A DNA stretch of 56,145 nucleotides from Polaromonas sp. AET17H-212 (GTDB lineage Bacteria; Pseudomonadota; Gammaproteobacteria; Burkholderiales; Burkholderiaceae_C). Made by a program: the position numbers and the translations under genes. Under the pieces are notes generated by a model. The model was not told the origin of the DNA. It saw nothing but the letters and a program-made list of their open reading frames with translations, and ran no database searches. Location: the NCBI RefSeq assembly GCF_002379085.1, contig NZ_NBZW01000028.1, positions 1 through 56,145 on the forward strand, given 5' to 3'. How positions within the stretch are numbered: the stretch's first letter is position 1; every line of letters starts with the position of its first letter. Of the stretch, positions 1 to 8,252 are shown in pieces.

Positions 1-69
1 CTTGAACTCGGGGCTGTGTTTGCGGCGACGCGGAGCGCGAACGCCAGTTTCATTGGAGATAGTGTGCAC
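1..69 (-). CDS. IS transposase accessory protein (TnpA/OrfA type), N-terminal fragment
   Basis: The reverse strand from GTG 69-67 stays open to the window edge and gives 23 residues that include RRRKHSPEFK. That basic segment is typical of the start of small HTH transposase proteins of IS66 (TnpA) or IS3 (OrfA) elements, which bind the element ends. Only the N-terminus is in the window, so family and intactness cannot be decided. The GTG start is chosen because no in-frame ATG is present. An inverted repeat lies immediately upstream (69-96) and may be an operator or part of the IS end. Confidence 0.5.
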   Translation of the reverse strand, partial: MHTISNETGVRAPRRRKHSPEFK

Positions 70-96
70 GTGTCCACCTAAAGTTAAGTGGACACG
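69..96. repeat. 9-bp perfect inverted repeat next to the IS gene
   Basis: CGTGTCCAC (69-77) and GTGGACACG (88-96) are perfect inverted arms around a 10-base spacer. It overlaps the start of the transposase fragment. It may be an operator or belong to the end of the insertion sequence; the IS boundary itself is not clear. Confidence 0.5.
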
Positions 97-316
97 AGGC
101 TCCTATAAAGCTTGATCGGCTTCAAGATGCCACGGCCAGACGCTTACGGTTATCGAGATAGGAGTGCCTCAGATGTTCACGAAAGTGAAGCTCGTCACAA
201 TGCCGGAGCAGGTGAAGCTTGCAAGGGCGTGGCAGCGAGGGAACCGATCTCGCCGAACCCGAATCGGTGAAACCAGGTGTGCAGTAGGGCAACCGTCTGC
301 ATGACCTCAACTATTC

Positions 317-393
317 CAACCGCCCGGTGCGGACCCGCATGCCGGGTGGTGTGGGAGGGGAGTGAGTCACAATGACTCACCCCCTATCCCGAT
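317..393 (+). mobile_element. Group II intron 3' end (domains V and VI)
   Basis: Bases 319-350 fold as a group II intron domain V: lower stem 319-322/347-350 and CCCGG/CCGGG (323-327/342-346), then a two-base TG bulge (340-341), then TGCG/CGCA closed by a GACC tetraloop (332-335). Immediately after comes a domain VI-like hairpin (353-390) with stem GTGAGTCA/TGACTCAC and an unpaired A at 386. If the intron ends with GAT at 393, A386 is eight bases from the splice site, where the branch-point A belongs. No reverse transcriptase or maturase frame precedes it in the window. The sequence 100-316 may be intron domain I-IV remnant, but I cannot fold it with confidence. The intron looks truncated on its left by the IS. 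Confidence 0.8.
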
Positions 394-446
394 TGCTCTG
401 GCCACCACAGCGCGCACGGCAAGTTGCGGCAGTGAGGCGGGTCTGG

Positions 447-1160
447 TCAGTGAGGCGTGGCCAACATCCCGTCCGGGCTGCGAAGGAGGGAGGCAATCTC
501 CCCGAAATGGTGAATTCCGGAAGAATTCATCCGATCGCTGTCGACGGTTAACGCGCTGGTTATTGGCAGGATCAGGAATTCAGCCGAGTCCGTGCTGGCC
601 CGCGGCCCTGCCATCACGGCACGCCCATTTGCGACTTCGATGCAGGTCCGAACTTCATATCGGTTCCGGACCCCTAGCAGGTAGAGATTGTCGACAGCCA
701 CATGCTGTGCGTCGGCTGGTCCACTGAAATTAACCACGAAGTCGTCCGTCTGAATTCCAAAACCCATTGCATCTTTTGATCTGAGGTATGTCCATTCGGC
801 TGACGAAGGGCCCCACGACCTGCCCTTTCTTGGGGGCATGCGCACAACAATGTTTTCCCCAGAGGTAAGTGGCTTGACAAGGCGTGTTTCAGGCGGATAT
901 TGATTTAGAGAGTCATCCAGGAAGTATCCAGGTTGACATTTGGTAAGTGAGCAAATTCCCAGAAACAGGTCCCAGTCGGGAAGCATCAGGCCGTTGAGGA
1001 GGGTTGAAGCCAGGCCCTCGTCAATGGCGAGATTTTGCGAAAGCATTCGCGCTCGATCAAGGGGAGTGGCCGGATAGCGCATTTGGTCAAGGATTGCCTG
1101 CAGTCTGCTGGCAAACCGGCGCCCGAGAGCGTCTGGGGAGGTTTCAGAAGAAGAATTCAT
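447..1160 (-). CDS. HTH regulator, divergent from the FlhDC-like activators
   Basis: A 237-residue protein that starts at ATG 1160, with the FlhD-like gene facing away 161 bp on. Residues about 15-85 are helical and resemble a Cro/CI-type HTH (segment DEGLASTLLNGLMLPDWDLF, with a small C-terminal helix). The second half contains DAMGFGIQTDDFVVN, which resembles the GDSM...GD core of the LexA/CI S24 fold but has Ala where the catalytic Ser would be. By position it may be the repressor of the transfer activators, as SetR is in SXT; that role is inferred. The S24 resemblance is weak and by eye only. Confidence 0.55.
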   Translation of the reverse strand: MNSSSETSPDALGRRFASRLQAILDQMRYPATPLDRARMLSQNLAIDEGLASTLLNGLMLPDWDLFLGICSLTKCQPGYFLDDSLNQYPPETRLVKPLTSGENIVVRMPPRKGRSWGPSSAEWTYLRSKDAMGFGIQTDDFVVNFSGPADAQHVAVDNLYLLGVRNRYEVRTCIEVANGRAVMAGPRASTDSAEFLILPITSALTVDSDRMNSSGIHHFGEIASLLRSPDGMLATPH

Positions 1161-1321
1161 TGAATAGATCGTTACAACTCCGAACCAACGCCGCCATCGT
1201 ACAAAAGGTTGACTCTATAACGGATTACAGCCGATTTACCCATAAAAGGAGCCCAAAGCGGTGCTCAAAAGGAGATTTGTTGGCAATTTTCGTTTCTTTT
1301 CAACGCGAAGGGGTTAAAAAT

Positions 1322-1990
1322 ATGGGTGAAGATGCCGTAATGAATACACGCGGCTTGTGTGTTCCAGTTTCAACTATGACCAAAAGTAACTCAACTTTCG
1401 CAGGAGCATCGCTTCACCCGCAGACGATGCATCTTCCTACGGTTGAGCGAAGCATTCTTGATGAAAACACCTTCGCGCTCATGCGGCGCTGGAAAGCTGC
1501 CACCGTCGATCCCATCGACGATCCGCGAATAATGAATCGGTGGTTCCCAGGGCAGCGCGAGCTTTTCAGAATTCTCTCGGTTCTTACGGAAGAGCAAGTG
1601 GTCGACCTGGCGGATTGCCGCATGCCACTGTTCAGCTTGCGACTCCCGGTCGTGTCGTCTGACGGTGTTTTCCGTAAGGCTCTCCCGTCGAGTAACTTTG
1701 AGGCAGAGTGCCTGGAAGAGGCCGCTTTGGCGCTTGTCACCCGTCTTGACGCATTGCGAACCTCGCATACGCAGGGGCGCATTTTGTACGACCTGAATTC
1801 GGCCCAGGCCAATTTTTTCTCACGGCACAGCCCAAGAGAGCTTTACGCTGTCGCTACTGATCCGGCCGTGGGCTTGATCCCAGCCTCTACCGATGAATTC
1901 TTCACCATCGCTGCGATGTCGAAACTGACTTCGCGCGAACGGACTGTGCTTGCGGCAACTACCCGCCGCAATCACCCGCTTTCCCACTGA
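1322..1990 (+). CDS. FlhD-like transcriptional activator subunit (SetD/AcaD-like role proposed)
   Basis: This encodes 222 residues from ATG 1322, preceded by AAGGGG at good spacing; the frame is open upstream but overlaps the divergent regulator. Residues 83-108 (ILSVLTEEQVVDLADCRMPLFSLRLP) match the most conserved part of FlhD, in which an LTLPQMVKLA helix is followed by a phenylalanine-rich strand. The protein is about twice as long as E. coli FlhD (about 116 residues), with extra N- and C-terminal sequence. An FlhC-like gene follows after 29 bases. In SXT/R391 and IncA/C elements such pairs (SetCD, AcaCD) switch on conjugation; the same is inferred here from position ahead of the transfer operons. 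Confidence 0.65.
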   Translation: MGEDAVMNTRGLCVPVSTMTKSNSTFAGASLHPQTMHLPTVERSILDENTFALMRRWKAATVDPIDDPRIMNRWFPGQRELFRILSVLTEEQVVDLADCRMPLFSLRLPVVSSDGVFRKALPSSNFEAECLEEAALALVTRLDALRTSHTQGRILYDLNSAQANFFSRHSPRELYAVATDPAVGLIPASTDEFFTIAAMSKLTSRERTVLAATTRRNHPLSH

Positions 1991-2019
1991 TCGGTCACGA
2001 GCCGAACATTAAGCAAACT

Positions 2020-2688
2020 ATGAGCAAAGATATCGCAATGGGCCGCGCGCTGGCCGCAAGAAACCGGTTGAATCTTTTTGACGATCCAAGATGGGAAGAG
2101 CGTTTCGAAGTCCTTATCCGACTCACCCAGCGTACGCAGCTGATTCAATCGCTTACTGGCACTGACGTGCGCCCGCAGCGGCTCAAGGATGCGGTGGACC
2201 GGCGCGTTGCTGCAATGGGGCGCGACATAGCAAGGCCGAGGGGGATTGGGCAGTCCTACACTGCCAAAGGGTTCCTGAGCAAATTGGTGGATAAGTACGA
2301 CGCGGCCTACTTGGTCAACCTGCACTATGGCGCCAATGGCCCCGGTGCAGCATCTCAGGCCGAGACAAATTTGGGCGCAGCGCTCGACAAAAGAATTGAG
2401 GTCTACCTTCAGTACAGGTCGGCCTTGTACGAGAATCCCGATGACGCGCGGGTGAGGTTTGAAACCTACGTAGTGCTAATTGACGGGGTAAGAAATCGTG
2501 TAGTCGACGTGCACACGTGCCAGGAATGCTCTTCGCGGTTCGTCTGGACATTGGCATCCAACGTGCGGCCGACTTGCCCCGTCTGCGCCATTCATCAGCA
2601 AAGCATCGAATCGTCACGGCGAAAACTCGCGGAACTCCTCGGCCGCAAGCCTACTGACAACTGCTATTCGCTACGTGCTGCATCGTAA
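2020..2688 (+). CDS. FlhC-like zinc-binding transcriptional activator subunit (SetC/AcaC-like role proposed)
   Basis: A 222-residue protein. Its C-terminal part has the zinc-site pattern C167-x2-C170-x15-C186-x2-C189, as in FlhC, where four cysteines near the C-terminus hold a zinc ion. The length is close to FlhC (about 190 residues) plus an extension. It follows the FlhD-like gene directly and the two probably form a hetero-oligomeric DNA-binding activator. A conserved box starts 61 bp after its stop codon, ahead of the traI-like gene. Flagellar genes are absent from the window, so a flagellar role is unlikely. Confidence 0.7.
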   Translation: MSKDIAMGRALAARNRLNLFDDPRWEERFEVLIRLTQRTQLIQSLTGTDVRPQRLKDAVDRRVAAMGRDIARPRGIGQSYTAKGFLSKLVDKYDAAYLVNLHYGANGPGAASQAETNLGAALDKRIEVYLQYRSALYENPDDARVRFETYVVLIDGVRNRVVDVHTCQECSSRFVWTLASNVRPTCPVCAIHQQSIESSRRKLAELLGRKPTDNCYSLRAAS

Positions 2689-2749
2689 GTGAGACCGACC
2701 GCACTGGAAAGGCGCTACGTCCATCCGGCAGTCATTGAACATCCTTTAG

Positions 2750-2780
2750 GCTCAATGGCCTAAAAGCGACTCGTAGAGCG
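2750..2780 (+). promoter_or_regulatory. Transfer box 1 upstream of the traI-traD operon
   Basis: GCTCAA (2750-2755), 18 bases, then TAGAGCG (2774-2780), ending 36 bases before the traI start. The same half-sites with identical 18-base spacing occur at 8185 and 18225 ahead of the two other transfer operons. The halves form an imperfect inverted repeat, suiting a dimeric or FlhDC-type activator. A TATAAA sequence lies just downstream (2787-2792) and may be the -10 region. Function is inferred. Confidence 0.6.
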
Positions 2781-2816
2781 ACGAACTATAAATCGCGCTC
2801 CCAGCACAATCAATAG

Positions 2817-4769
2817 ATGATTTCGAGCTGGTTTCAGAAGACATTCCTAAGACGCCCATCACCCACTCCCGCCGCTGCCCGCCAGCCTGCTCGGGCGACC
2901 TTACCTGTGTCGCGGGTGAAAAATATCTACCCCCCTGACGATCCGGGACTGCCGATCCGTGATGCCGAATACCTCCTCAACGGAAACTCACAAATTCTAG
3001 GCCGCCTTAAGCTTCACGCCGCCACAAGTGATGCTCACTTTGACCAGAGGTTTATCAAACCCCTCGAGCGACTCGCAGAACACATCAGTGCGCTTCCCGC
3101 CACATCGTCGGGCCTTTTCTCCGGAGAAGGCGGGCTGTTTTGCGCTTCAATCGAGCTGGCGTTTCTCAGCTTCCAGGCTTCCGATGGGCGGATCTTTACC
3201 GGTGCCGAAAGTGTCGAGCGGCGGCACAAGCTAGAGCCACGATGGCGATACTTCTGCTTTGCCGCGGCGCTTTTCTATCCGATTGGGAAGCCCTTAGGTC
3301 GAATGATCGTGACCAATGCTCGCGGCGAAACATGGCAGAAGCATCATCAGAGCCTTGTGGAGTGGACTCTAGCGAGTGACACCGACCGGATATATGTGTT
3401 CTGGCCCGAGGACAAGGCTGAGCAAGGCCAAATTGGCCCTTCGCCGTACACGGCATCTATTCTCCACAAGATCCTCGGCCCGGACAACCTGGCGTGGTTG
3501 GAGGATGGCTCGACGCACCTGATTCGGGATCTATTCGAAGTCGTCAGCGGAGCTGATACGTCTGCAAAGATTGCCCGTGACGTCATCGCCACGATGTGGC
3601 AAAAGGTGAGGACTCGAGAAGAGGCCCGCATGCCCGAGAATTACGGACGCCTGACCATCGGCACCCACCTAACGCCCTATCTTGTCGGTGCGATGCGTGC
3701 CCTCGTGGATGCCGGCAAATGGGTGCCCAACGGCCTCCCGTTCATTGTGGACGCTGCCGGGCTCTACCTGGTGTGGCCACAGGCGGGCCACGATATTGTG
3801 AAGCAGGGCAAAGTTGACGGCCACGAGGGCTGGCCATCCTCCCCGTCCGTCCTGGCCGATCTGCTCAAAGCCGCGGGCATATTTGACACGGCGCGTGGCG
3901 ACGACAGTGGGCAGGTCGAGGTGGTCGACTTTGAAGGCAATCTGCACCCGGCGTTTAAGCTGAAGAACCCGTTCGCGGTGATGGAGTCTTATGACCCGGC
4001 CGACTACAAGAAGTCGCCACCAAAGACTCTTGTCGCGGTACTCGCGGCCGACCCAATCGCGGTGGTGGAACGCAGAGTCGCGCAGGCAGCACAGCCTCAA
4101 GTGCAACCTGATGATGGCGCCGCAGCTCCCCAACTACCTTCGTCAAAAGGCACGTCCATTGATCAGGAGTCCGGTGAAATTTTGAACTATGAGCCAGTCG
4201 GATCCAGCACACCGGTGCCCGTTCTATCGAAGCGTGAGGAGGGCGATGCGCGAATTTCGGATCAAGGCACGAACTACCAGGAGGCAGCCGCGCCTTCCGA
4301 AAAGGCGGAGGCCAGTGACTCCAAAACTGGTGCCCGCGATGCTAGTCGAAATCCATCGGCAAACGCAACGTCGGTGCCCGTCGGCGCCCCTGAGGACCAG
4401 CGGAAGGTAAAAGAGGCGCCGGAAATCAAGTTCAGCGATCTGGTTCCAGAAGAGATCCGCAGGGAGATGAAGACCCCGCTTTCAGTTGAGCTCCTTGGGA
4501 AGGTAATTAAGACATGGCGCGAGCGAGGCGAGGACAGTACGACGATGCGGATGACGGACAACGGGGCCGCCATCAGCTTTGAACTCTTGTCCTCAATGAT
4601 TCGCAACATACCGGACTGGGTAAACGAGATCGCCGTCGCCGGGCTGGTCTACACCGCACCAGCGACGCCTGGTCTCAAAATCATGAAGGTCGCGATACCC
4701 GAGGGTTCGTCGAAACCGCGCGAGGCAATTGTTATTTCGCGCTATGGGTGCAAGAAGCTGGGACTCTAG
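2817..4769 (+). CDS. traI: MobH-like TraI relaxase-family protein lacking the HD motif
   Basis: This 650-residue protein is first in an operon with a TraD-like coupling protein. Residues about 35-330 align by eye with the TraI_2 domain of MobH relaxases (SXT/R391, PFGI-type ICEs). Two signature regions are recognisable but altered. The usual histidine-rich stretch before GxGGLLxHxLE appears at 94-114 with no histidines, and the usual LLHDIGKP appears at 150-159 as LFYPIGKP. The metal-binding His and Asp are therefore missing. A low-complexity linker (about 400-535) leads to a C-terminal domain like those of MobH TraI proteins. Either it is an inactive or structural homologue, or a subfamily with other catalytic residues. 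No other relaxase is visible in the window. Confidence 0.65.
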   Translation: MISSWFQKTFLRRPSPTPAAARQPARATLPVSRVKNIYPPDDPGLPIRDAEYLLNGNSQILGRLKLHAATSDAHFDQRFIKPLERLAEHISALPATSSGLFSGEGGLFCASIELAFLSFQASDGRIFTGAESVERRHKLEPRWRYFCFAAALFYPIGKPLGRMIVTNARGETWQKHHQSLVEWTLASDTDRIYVFWPEDKAEQGQIGPSPYTASILHKILGPDNLAWLEDGSTHLIRDLFEVVSGADTSAKIARDVIATMWQKVRTREEARMPENYGRLTIGTHLTPYLVGAMRALVDAGKWVPNGLPFIVDAAGLYLVWPQAGHDIVKQGKVDGHEGWPSSPSVLADLLKAAGIFDTARGDDSGQVEVVDFEGNLHPAFKLKNPFAVMESYDPADYKKSPPKTLVAVLAADPIAVVERRVAQAAQPQVQPDDGAAAPQLPSSKGTSIDQESGEILNYEPVGSSTPVPVLSKREEGDARISDQGTNYQEAAAPSEKAEASDSKTGARDASRNPSANATSVPVGAPEDQRKVKEAPEIKFSDLVPEEIRREMKTPLSVELLGKVIKTWRERGEDSTTMRMTDNGAAISFELLSSMIRNIPDWVNEIAVAGLVYTAPATPGLKIMKVAIPEGSSKPREAIVISRYGCKKLGL

Positions 4770-6728
4770 ATGGCAAATGGACAAAGATTCGAGCAACTAT
4801 TGCGGCCGATCTATGAGGCGCGTTCCACTATTGCGTGGCTCGTAGCCGCGGTTTGGATGGCCCTATGTGCCCTCATCATCAACGCAACCACCGTCACGTT
4901 AATCTCTTCTGCGGCGCTGGCCGCAGCGATGGCGATGTTGAGGATGGTTGGCGCGAGACGGCTGCTGAACTACAAGCTTGCCCTTGCCGGCAAGGACGTG
5001 CGTGTGATTCCAACAAGCACCCTTCAAAAGGCGATGAAGGACATGGGCAACAACCTGTGGCTCGGTTGGGGATATAGATGGGAGCCGCGCCATACTCAGC
5101 GCGCGTACGAAATCATGAAGCGGGATCTTGTCGACGTGTACCCGCCCCTTTGGTGGATCAAGTGGACGAAGCTGAAGCAAAACCCATTTAAGGCAAAGGG
5201 GCTGCCGTGGATCCATGGGCTCGATATGAAGGAGGTTGACATCTTCCTGCCCTTCGACTCGCTCAAAGGGCACTGCGCGATTATTGCGACAACCGGCGCG
5301 ATCAAGACACGTCTGGCCGCGCTGGTGATATTCCAGCTTGCGATGCGAGGTGACACTGTCATCGTGATTGATCCAAAAGGGGATCGAGACCTTCGCGAAA
5401 TCTGCCGCGAGGCCGCGCGGCTTGCTGGGCACCCTGAGCGGTTCCTGATGATTCATCCCGCGTTCGCCTCAGAATCCGTGCGCCTGGACCTCATCAAGAA
5501 CTGGGATCAGGTATCACAAGTTGCGTCCCGCATAACGATGGTTTTGGACGCCCAGGAGGCCGACAATTTTAAGGAATTCTGCTGGATGGCCGTGCACCGG
5601 ATCACCAACGGCATGAAGTATGTCGGACGCCGTGTCAGCCTCTACTCACTAAAAATTGCAATGGAGTCGCGGGTATCGGTCGAGAAGATGGCGGAAGCCG
5701 TGCTTGTGAAGTTCTTCAATGAAGAATGCCCCCAGCTCCTTGAAGCAATCGAGAAGGAAATCAATGCCTCGAATGCGGCAGGAAAGCGGCCTCAAAGCAA
5801 AAATGCGGTTGAAACAAGCTCGCCGACCTTGAGCGCGATGATCAAGGTTTTCCAATCCGACGTTCCTGAAACCGCAGAGGACGCGCAGAAGCTTGGAATT
5901 CCTGTCAAGCCGGAAGAGGTCCGAGGCCTGGTTTCCATCCTTGAGGCCAATAAGGAATGGTTCGGGAAAATGATCGTCAGTATCACCCCCCTGCTGACCA
6001 AGCTCACGACGGATGACTTGAAGGGTCTCCTATCCCCTGACTATGAGGATGTTGCCGACACAAGGCCAATCATGGACGGCAAGCGTCTCGTTGAAGGAAA
6101 CCACATTCTGTATATGGGCACCGATACCCTGGCAGATGAATCGGTCGGAAAGGCAATGTCGACAATGCTCCTTGCCGAGATGTCCTCGGTGGCTGCAGAG
6201 ATATACAACCACGGGCTCGACTCAGATCGTGGAGAAGAACCGCGGCGCGTGCATGTTGTGGTCGACGAGTGGGGCGATGCAGCATGCGCGCCGCTGATTC
6301 AGCAGGCGAACAAAGGCCGGGGAGCTGGCTTCTTCATCTGGGCGCTCGGGCAAACATTCTCTGACCTTGTTGACAAATTCGGTGGGAACGAAGCCCGTGC
6401 AAGGCGATTCATCGGCAACATGAACAACATGATCGTTGGTGCAACCCAGGATCCGGACACCATGAAGCTGATCATTGACAAGTTGGGTGAAACCGCGATT
6501 ACTGTGCGCAGCTCCTCTTCCGGCATTGGGTCCAAAACAGAAGATGCCGGCCTTGAATTTTCGTCCAACCAGAGTGACAAGGCAGAAGACGTTGTCATGG
6601 AGATTTTCCCGAAGAGTCTTTTACCCTCACTACCGGATCTGCACTACATCGGCATATTCAACCGTGGCGAACTGATCAAAGGCCGGATACCGGTAATCCT
6701 CGAAGATGCGAAGGTAAAAAAACAATGA
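4770..6728 (+). CDS. traD: TraD/VirD4-like type IV coupling protein with altered P-loop
   Basis: A 652-residue inner-membrane protein that starts immediately after the traI stop. Two membrane segments lie at about 20-60. The nucleotide-binding core is recognisable. VIVIDPKGD at 197-205 and VHVVVDEWGD (about 492-501) are Walker B-type segments, followed by WALGQTFSDL. This is the TraD type that partners MobH relaxases and delivers the relaxosome to the T4SS. The Walker A region (172-180) reads IATTGAIKT where GTTGxGKT is expected: the lysine and threonine are kept but both flanking glycines are lost. There is no frameshift. It overlaps the next gene by ATGA. Confidence 0.8.
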   Translation: MANGQRFEQLLRPIYEARSTIAWLVAAVWMALCALIINATTVTLISSAALAAAMAMLRMVGARRLLNYKLALAGKDVRVIPTSTLQKAMKDMGNNLWLGWGYRWEPRHTQRAYEIMKRDLVDVYPPLWWIKWTKLKQNPFKAKGLPWIHGLDMKEVDIFLPFDSLKGHCAIIATTGAIKTRLAALVIFQLAMRGDTVIVIDPKGDRDLREICREAARLAGHPERFLMIHPAFASESVRLDLIKNWDQVSQVASRITMVLDAQEADNFKEFCWMAVHRITNGMKYVGRRVSLYSLKIAMESRVSVEKMAEAVLVKFFNEECPQLLEAIEKEINASNAAGKRPQSKNAVETSSPTLSAMIKVFQSDVPETAEDAQKLGIPVKPEEVRGLVSILEANKEWFGKMIVSITPLLTKLTTDDLKGLLSPDYEDVADTRPIMDGKRLVEGNHILYMGTDTLADESVGKAMSTMLLAEMSSVAAEIYNHGLDSDRGEEPRRVHVVVDEWGDAACAPLIQQANKGRGAGFFIWALGQTFSDLVDKFGGNEARARRFIGNMNNMIVGATQDPDTMKLIIDKLGETAITVRSSSSGIGSKTEDAGLEFSSNQSDKAEDVVMEIFPKSLLPSLPDLHYIGIFNRGELIKGRIPVILEDAKVKKQ

Positions 6729-7342
6729 GTCAAGTGATCAATTTCGATCGTTCGAAAGCTACTTCTGGCGGAGGAGTTCGTATAGGTGGCTCGGGTATTT
6801 GGCCGCTCAGCGGCCTCTCGCAAACCTCACCGGGCGCGTGGCTCGATGCGACCATTGATGGAAAAGCATACGCTTCTGTTGCGCTTTCGCTTTGGACCCA
6901 TCACCCGCAGCTCAGGGCGGCGACAGAGCGCCTCGGTGTGCTGCTGACCCCAATGTGGCCAACATTGGCAGGCGACTCGCTGCTCGCATGTGCGATTGAA
7001 AATGCAGTTACGAAGGTCGACGCTGCTGTGCGCCGCGGCGAATCGTATGAGGGCCGCGTTGTTGCAATTTATCTCTATTGGCTTGCCAATTGCGTTGCAG
7101 AGGTTGCCCGGTTGGCGGTCTATGGCGAGAACACGGATGGGCAGCTGCTTCGGTGGCGGTACTTCTCTGAGCCGCTGCACTCGTGGGCACTAGCCCACGG
7201 CATGAAGGAGCTGGAGACCGTTCTGGTTGCGGAACAGCCGACTGTGGAAGAAGTAGCCGGTCTGAGAATCCACCTAATCGCGCGGCTTACCGACGATCCC
7301 GTCGATGCTGGTTACCTTGAACTCCTGGCGCCGCGAGGATAA
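6725..7342 (+). CDS. Unknown protein of the traI-traD operon
   Basis: A 205-residue protein that overlaps the traD stop (ATGA) and is followed two bases later by the DUF4400 gene. It is rich in Trp and Leu helices, has no clear signal peptide or motif, and is probably cytoplasmic. Its place matches the uncharacterised orf between traD and traJ in SXT-type elements, which is the only hint at its role. I do not recognise a family. Confidence 0.7.
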   Translation: MSQVINFDRSKATSGGGVRIGGSGIWPLSGLSQTSPGAWLDATIDGKAYASVALSLWTHHPQLRAATERLGVLLTPMWPTLAGDSLLACAIENAVTKVDAAVRRGESYEGRVVAIYLYWLANCVAEVARLAVYGENTDGQLLRWRYFSEPLHSWALAHGMKELETVLVAEQPTVEEVAGLRIHLIARLTDDPVDAGYLELLAPRG

Positions 7343-7344
7343 CC

Positions 7345-7989
7345 ATGGCCGTCAAAAGTAGCCAGCATATTGGCTTTTGGCTCGGTGTGATCGCCGTGGG
7401 GTTCCTTCTCGGGCCGGTGATGCGTTCCGGCTCCAGTATGGAGCAGTTCGTAAAATCCGAGATACACCAGACGAGGGAGGCATTGGGGGAAACTGTCGCA
7501 GTCAGGGTTGTTGGGTTTGCTTCCGGAATCTTCACTGGAACTCCCCTCGGGATGATCTCCCAGACTGCAAACGGACTGAAGCATTCAAAGGAAGACCGCG
7601 ACCTTGGGGGACGGGTGGCAGGACCTGTCGGCATAGCCATGTCATCCATGTACAACAGCTATCTGCAGGGACTGATGTTGCAGGCGTATGTCATGGCGAT
7701 GCGGTTTGCGATAGTGATGGTCTGGTTTGTGATCCTTGCTCCTCTTCTATTTGCTGCGGTCTACGACGGATTTATGCAGAGAAAAATCAAGCGTGCTGAG
7801 TTCGGGGCACTTAGGCCTGCGACCTTTGCTCTCGCGAGCCTTCTGGTCATCCCCTTGCTCGTCTTACCTCTGGTATACCTAGTCGTTCCGTTCAGCATCT
7901 CCCCCCTCCTGGCCCCCGCTTGGGCCTTAATTGTTGCCATCCCGCTTTCGGTACTGATATCAAACACGCAGCCGCTCTTCGGGCGCTGA
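7345..7989 (+). CDS. DUF4400 integral membrane protein (TraJ-like of MobH elements)
   Basis: This encodes 214 residues with a membrane segment at about 9-27 and a cluster of hydrophobic helices at about 118-142, 155-177 and 180-203. The C-terminal half, with FALASLLVIPLLVLPLVYLV and the ending LISNTQPLFGR, is characteristic of DUF4400 (PF14348) proteins found beside traD in ICEs. It is preceded by GAGGATAACC. The family sits in the inner membrane; its molecular role is not established. It is the last gene of the first transfer operon. Confidence 0.75.
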   Translation: MAVKSSQHIGFWLGVIAVGFLLGPVMRSGSSMEQFVKSEIHQTREALGETVAVRVVGFASGIFTGTPLGMISQTANGLKHSKEDRDLGGRVAGPVGIAMSSMYNSYLQGLMLQAYVMAMRFAIVMVWFVILAPLLFAAVYDGFMQRKIKRAEFGALRPATFALASLLVIPLLVLPLVYLVVPFSISPLLAPAWALIVAIPLSVLISNTQPLFGR

Positions 7990-8012
7990 GGCAAATGGCT
8001 CGGACAACTGGC

Positions 8013-8032
8013 CTTGCCGCTCCAACGGCAAG
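8013..8032. repeat. 7-bp perfect hairpin after the DUF4400 gene
   Basis: CTTGCCG (8013-8019) and CGGCAAG (8026-8032) pair around a 6-base loop, 24 bases after the stop codon of the first transfer operon. No T-run follows, so it is not a canonical terminator. It could stabilise the mRNA end. Confidence 0.4.
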
Positions 8033-8184
8033 TGTCATCGCCTATCTCGGGCAAACCTGACGGGCCGGCGGCCGGGCGTATTGAGTCAGGGCGATAACTA
8101 CTTGCTGCATGGCGAGCGCTCATAACCATGGCGCCTATTCGCCGTCCTTCCTGTAAGTAGCCCGGGCGCTCTCATAACGCGGTC

Positions 8185-8231
8185 GCTCAACAAGCCAGTT
8201 TCCATGCGTTGAGCGGGACGGAAATTCCCTG
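8185..8231 (+). promoter_or_regulatory. Transfer box 2 upstream of the virB11-virB6 operon
   Basis: GCTCAA (8185-8190), 18 bases, then TTGAGCGGGA (8209-8218), followed by CGGAAATTCCCTG. This sequence repeats at 18225-18273 with only one-base indels in the right part (GGAAAT then TCCCTG). The halves are an exact inverted repeat, GCTCAA/TTGAGC. It lies about 20 bases upstream of the virB11 start. It is proposed as the activator site for the FlhDC-like pair; this is inference. Confidence 0.65.
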
Positions 8232-8252
8232 TCTATCAACAGAATAGGGTGC

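Noticed and set aside
1004..1321. Upstream extension of the FlhD-like frame to 1004
   Set aside because: It overlaps the divergent regulator and has no ribosome site; ATG 1322 with AAGGGG is better.
1322..2688. Flagellar regulation locus
   Set aside because: No flagellar structural genes are nearby and the context is conjugative transfer.
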